A DNA stretch of 64,000 bases from contig NZ_CP180355.1 of NCBI RefSeq assembly GCF_048007035.1, forward strand, positions 1,860,001-1,924,000. The letters run 5' to 3'. A program made the translations under genes and the position numbers. Below are positions 61,460 through 64,000 of the stretch, in pieces; the first letter of the stretch is position 1, and the number at the start of each line of letters is the position of its first letter. Below the pieces are notes generated by a model. The model was not told the origin of the DNA and did no database searches. It worked only from the letters and a program-made list of their open reading frames with translations. The DNA comes from Imperialibacter sp963977595 (GTDB taxonomy: Bacteria > Bacteroidota > Bacteroidia > Cytophagales > Cyclobacteriaceae).

Positions 61460-62212
61460 TCACTTTTGATTCCAGATTTCCCAGGCTCTCTCAGCTTGCA
61501 ACACGAGCATGTCGTATCCGTTTTTTACTTTGGCTCCATGCTCCTGCCCTTTCTTCATAAAAAGTGTCTCGGCTGGATTGTAGACGAGGTCATACAATAA
61601 GTGGCCGGAACCAATTCTCCCGAAATCAACGTCCGGACATTTTCCGATATCCGGGTACGTGCCCAGTGGTGTTGTGTTGATAATCAATTTCCTCGATTCA
61701 AGAATCGTGGGATCATTTTTCAAATCTCCATAGGTAATAACTCCATTCCCGGCAGACCTTGACACCTGAAGGAATTCAATCTTCAAGTCCTCCAGAGCCA
61801 CCTTTACAGCAGAAGCCGCTCCACCTGTGCCCAGCACCAGGGCTTTTGATCCAACTATTGCATCACCGGCCCAACTCTGCAACGACCGCAAAAAACCTAT
61901 ATAGTCTGAGTTAAACCCAGTCAGCTGTCCGTCCCGCTCTTTTCTAATCACATTAACCGCCCCAACTCTTGAAGCACTCTGATCAAGCTTGTTCAGCAAA
62001 GAAATGACTGCCTTTTTATGCGGGATGGTGACATTTATCCCTACCAGATTGGGGTTCTCGGCAAACAAAGCTGGAAAGCCGGCGGCGGCTTCCATCTCGA
62101 ACAGCTCGTAGGAAGCGTCGCTGACACCCTCTTTCAGAAACTTCTCAGTGAAATATCTTTTTGAAAAAGAATGGGTCAGCGGAAACCCTATTAGTCCAAA
62201 CAGCCTCGGCAT
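61460..62212 (-). CDS. aroE: Shikimate dehydrogenase
   Basis: Reduces 3-dehydroshikimate to shikimate with NADPH in aromatic amino acid synthesis. ATG 62212 gives 250 residues starting PRLFGLIGFPLTHSFSKRYF, the family N-terminus; longer frames from 62350 add an unrelated, Cys-rich leader and are rejected. Substrate site: GINVTIPHKKAVISLLNKLD with the catalytic Lys, and FNSDYIGFLRSL; the NADP Rossmann motif is ALVLGTGGAASAVKVAL; the end has YDLVYNPAETLFMKKGQEHG. The ATG shares one base with the stop of the DUF368 gene (TAATG), so the two are coupled. Confidence 0.95.
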   Translation of the reverse strand: MPRLFGLIGFPLTHSFSKRYFTEKFLKEGVSDASYELFEMEAAAGFPALFAENPNLVGINVTIPHKKAVISLLNKLDQSASRVGAVNVIRKERDGQLTGFNSDYIGFLRSLQSWAGDAIVGSKALVLGTGGAASAVKVALEDLKIEFLQVSRSAGNGVITYGDLKNDPTILESRKLIINTTPLGTYPDIGKCPDVDFGRIGSGHLLYDLVYNPAETLFMKKGQEHGAKVKNGYDMLVLQAERAWEIWNQK

Positions 62213-63195
62213 TACTTGTTTTTGTACTTGACGGTCGTGTGTGCAATTTTTTCTATAATCACCACAACGCCAAAGCCAAGGGCAATAAAAAGCAGAGCAA
62301 AAAGAATTTGAGGATCTTGCCCGGTAAGCTTTTGATAATAGTGCGGCCAAACGTTGTTTTCTATAAATGGTACCTGTTCGCCGGCACTATTCAGCCTAAA
62401 TTGCGCCACTCGTTTCCAGGGCCAAATCTTGTAGAGGGAACCCACCATAAAGCCAGACAGTAATCCGATGGCCATGTTGTGGTATTTTTTCAGAAACCAT
62501 GAAATGGCTCGTGAAAAAGATAGAAGCCCTATGACACAGCCTGCTGCAAAAAGTGCTATAACAAGATAATTTAACTCCTTGAGCGCTCTTAAAACATATT
62601 CATATTTGCCCATGATCAGCAAAATGAAACTGCCCGAAATACCCGGAAGTATCATGGCTGTTATGGCGACCATTCCACTCAGGATAATGAACCACCAGGA
62701 TGTTGGCGTTGTAGCCGGCGTGGATGAAACAATGATGTACGCAGAAACCAACCCTGCTATAAAGGCAAATATAACACCCGGGGACCACCTTTTGATTTGC
62801 CTGGCAATGGTGATGGACGAGATGATGATAAGGCCAAAGAAAAAAGACCAAACATAGATCGGATACAGTTCCAACAAGTGGGTAATCACCTGCGCAAAGA
62901 TGATAATGCTCAGTCCTATGCCAGCAAGCAAGGTGACAAGAAAATTGCCATTAATGTGCTTCCAAAGCTCCTTGATTTTGAAGCCTGTAAGTAACTTCAG
63001 CGCCGTCAGGTCAAATGCTTTGATAGTGTCCAGTAGCTCTTCATAAATACCAGTGATGAAGGCAATTGTTCCACCGGAGACTCCCGGAATCACATCGGCA
63101 CTTCCCATAGCCAGGCCCTTCAAAAAGAGCAAAAAATAGTCAGTTAACTTTCTCGGCATTAAAATGATGTCCAGGGTATTGAAAAAAGAGGCCAT
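62212..63195 (-). CDS. DUF368 membrane protein (undecaprenyl-phosphate transporter-like)
   Basis: A 327-residue integral-membrane protein with about eight hydrophobic helices. The family signature is at the start of the domain: LLFLKGLAMGSADVIPGVSG followed by GTIAFITGIYEELLDTIKAF; a second, related repeat is AITAMILPGISGSFILLIMG with KYEYVLRAL, giving the internal twofold symmetry of the family. Members were recently shown to return undecaprenyl phosphate, the lipid carrier of wall and glycan synthesis, across the inner membrane (PopT); other members are untested. It lies directly before aroE and overlaps its start by one base. Confidence 0.87.
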   Translation of the reverse strand: MASFFNTLDIILMPRKLTDYFLLFLKGLAMGSADVIPGVSGGTIAFITGIYEELLDTIKAFDLTALKLLTGFKIKELWKHINGNFLVTLLAGIGLSIIIFAQVITHLLELYPIYVWSFFFGLIIISSITIARQIKRWSPGVIFAFIAGLVSAYIIVSSTPATTPTSWWFIILSGMVAITAMILPGISGSFILLIMGKYEYVLRALKELNYLVIALFAAGCVIGLLSFSRAISWFLKKYHNMAIGLLSGFMVGSLYKIWPWKRVAQFRLNSAGEQVPFIENNVWPHYYQKLTGQDPQILFALLFIALGFGVVVIIEKIAHTTVKYKNK

Positions 63196-63234
63196 TTCTT
63201 CAAACAGAAATGACCTCCCGATAAATATAATTAG

Positions 63235-64000
63235 TTAGAACTGAGACAGAAAGTGGTCAAATGTATCACCTCTTAAGCCTAGTCTTATCGTTTCTAAAGG
63301 AATTACCTCTTGAGGGGCAATATTTCCCAGGTTCACGTTGGCTCCCAGCAATTTGATGAACCAAACTTGCTGCGTCTTTTGCGGTGCTTCCCAGATAATC
63401 CGCTCAAACGGAATTTTCGTCAAAATTTCCTCTACCAGTCCCTGGCGAACTTCTCCAGAATCTCTGAACAAACCTACGTTTCCTCCCTCTCTGGCCTCTC
63501 CAATCACTTTCCAGGCGCCGGCGTCCAGCTCCGTTTGCATCTGCTCAATCCATTTGTAGGGTGGTATAATCTTGGCAGCATCTTTTGATCCGACTTCTGA
63601 CAATACCGTTACCTGGCCAGACAACTGCCGAATGTATTCACATTTTCTGTCATGATCGAGGGTAATGGAGCCGTCCGACACCTCCGCATACTTCAATCCA
63701 TATTTGTCTAAAACCTTCCTGTAGTCATCAAACTGATCTCTGATTACAAAGGCTTCAAACAAGGTACCTCCAAGATAGACTGGGATGCCCGCCGACTGAT
63801 AGAGGTCAATTTTCTCCTTCAGCTTTGGGAAAACATATGAAGTTGCCCAGCCAAGCTTAATAATATCTACATACTCACCACATGTTTCAATCAAATCCGT
63901 AGCTTCTCTAAGGCTGCTCCCCTTATCCATCACCATGGTAAAACCTGTCTGCCGTGGCTTCTTGGTTCTCTCCGGAACCTTACTTAATGCATAGTTTTCT
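63235..64000 (-). CDS. Phosphosulfolactate synthase-like protein (5' end beyond window edge)
   Basis: Family of (2R)-phospho-3-sulfolactate synthase (ComA), which adds sulfite to phosphoenolpyruvate. The frame is open to base 64000 and the translated stretch upstream of ATG 63936 (ERTKKPRQTGFTMVMDKGSS) matches the family start KPRxxGxTMVxDKG, so the real start is outside the window and 63936 is internal. Further blocks: EYVDIIKLGWATSYVFPKLK, PVYLGGTLFEAFVIRDQ, YAEVSDGSITLDHDRKCEYI, LSEVGSKDAAKIIPP and VIGEAREGGNVGLFRDSGEV. In Bacteroidota a plausible use is sulfolactate or cysteate for sulfonolipids; this is inference. Found 39 bases upstream of the DUF368 gene on the same strand. Confidence 0.85.
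   Translation of the reverse strand, partial: ENYALSKVPERTKKPRQTGFTMVMDKGSSLREATDLIETCGEYVDIIKLGWATSYVFPKLKEKIDLYQSAGIPVYLGGTLFEAFVIRDQFDDYRKVLDKYGLKYAEVSDGSITLDHDRKCEYIRQLSGQVTVLSEVGSKDAAKIIPPYKWIEQMQTELDAGAWKVIGEAREGGNVGLFRDSGEVRQGLVEEILTKIPFERIIWEAPQKTQQVWFIKLLGANVNLGNIAPQEVIPLETIRLGLRGDTFDHFLSQF

Noticed and set aside
62213..62350. N-terminal extension of aroE
   Set aside because: The added 46 residues overlap the DUF368 coding end and do not match the family; ATG 62212 with TAATG coupling fits much better.
1..64000. tRNA genes, rRNA genes or CRISPR arrays
   Set aside because: All gaps between genes were read; none contains a cloverleaf with a TTCGA-type loop, rRNA sequence or regularly spaced short repeats.

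Overview
The window looks like a chromosomal segment of a Bacteroidota bacterium, probably of the order Cytophagales. Direct support: a very large secreted protein ending in a type IX secretion (T9SS) sorting domain, several TAnnTTTG -7 promoter boxes typical of Bacteroidota, a monomeric NADP isocitrate dehydrogenase, a short LeuA, LemA/DUF2207 partners and a Y-family polymerase with a QxxLF clamp motif. The order-level guess is inference. No rRNA, tRNA or CRISPR array was seen.

Layout. 1-9.3 kb: hemE (runs off the left edge), sdaAA, a TetA-like MFS exporter, a membrane di-iron hydroxylase, a coiled-coil lipoprotein, an O-methyltransferase, leuA, a 515-residue helical protein and a small outer-membrane protein. 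9.3-16.1 kb: dnaK, a secreted nitrilase-fold protein divergent from an RluA-type pseudouridine synthase, an ankyrin protein, and a dinB operon headed by a 2H-phosphoesterase-like gene. 16.2-19.0 kb: nuoABCD without the rest of complex I. 19.2-26.1 kb: LON-domain protein, icd, lemA/DUF2207 pair, panB. 26.2-39.7 kb: one 13.5-kb gene for a 4503-residue secreted protein with about 25 IPT/TIG domains and near-identical 312-bp tandem repeats. 40.0-42.7 kb: a divergent two-component system. 42.5-50.5 kb: two nearly identical 1842-bp IS1634-family insertion sequences. 50.3-64 kb: GDPD, Omp85-like barrel, aspS, a ParE-type toxin-antitoxin pair, tadA, sodA, a Tat-exported Gfo/Idh/MocA oxidoreductase, a fatty-acid desaturase, uvrB, aroE, a DUF368 lipid-carrier transporter and a phosphosulfolactate synthase-like gene that runs off the right edge.

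The most striking observation is the pair of insertion sequences. Both end in the perfect 15-bp inverted repeat CCTGAGTTTGACACG. One copy sits between perfect 124-bp direct repeats and the other between perfect 354-bp direct repeats. Long, variable target duplications are known for IS1634 and IS1549, so the mechanism is not new, but here each insertion hit the overlapping 3' ends of two convergent genes, and the long duplication kept both genes whole. Each insertion is therefore close to neutral and in principle reversible by recombination between its repeats.

Other points of interest are the dinB promoter (a 17-bp palindrome centred on the -7 box, followed by a strong Shine-Dalgarno sequence), clamp-binding-like peptides in both proteins of that operon, a sigma-54-like element ahead of dnaK, divergent promoters buried in each other's coding sequence at 12.5 kb, and the isolated nuoABCD block.
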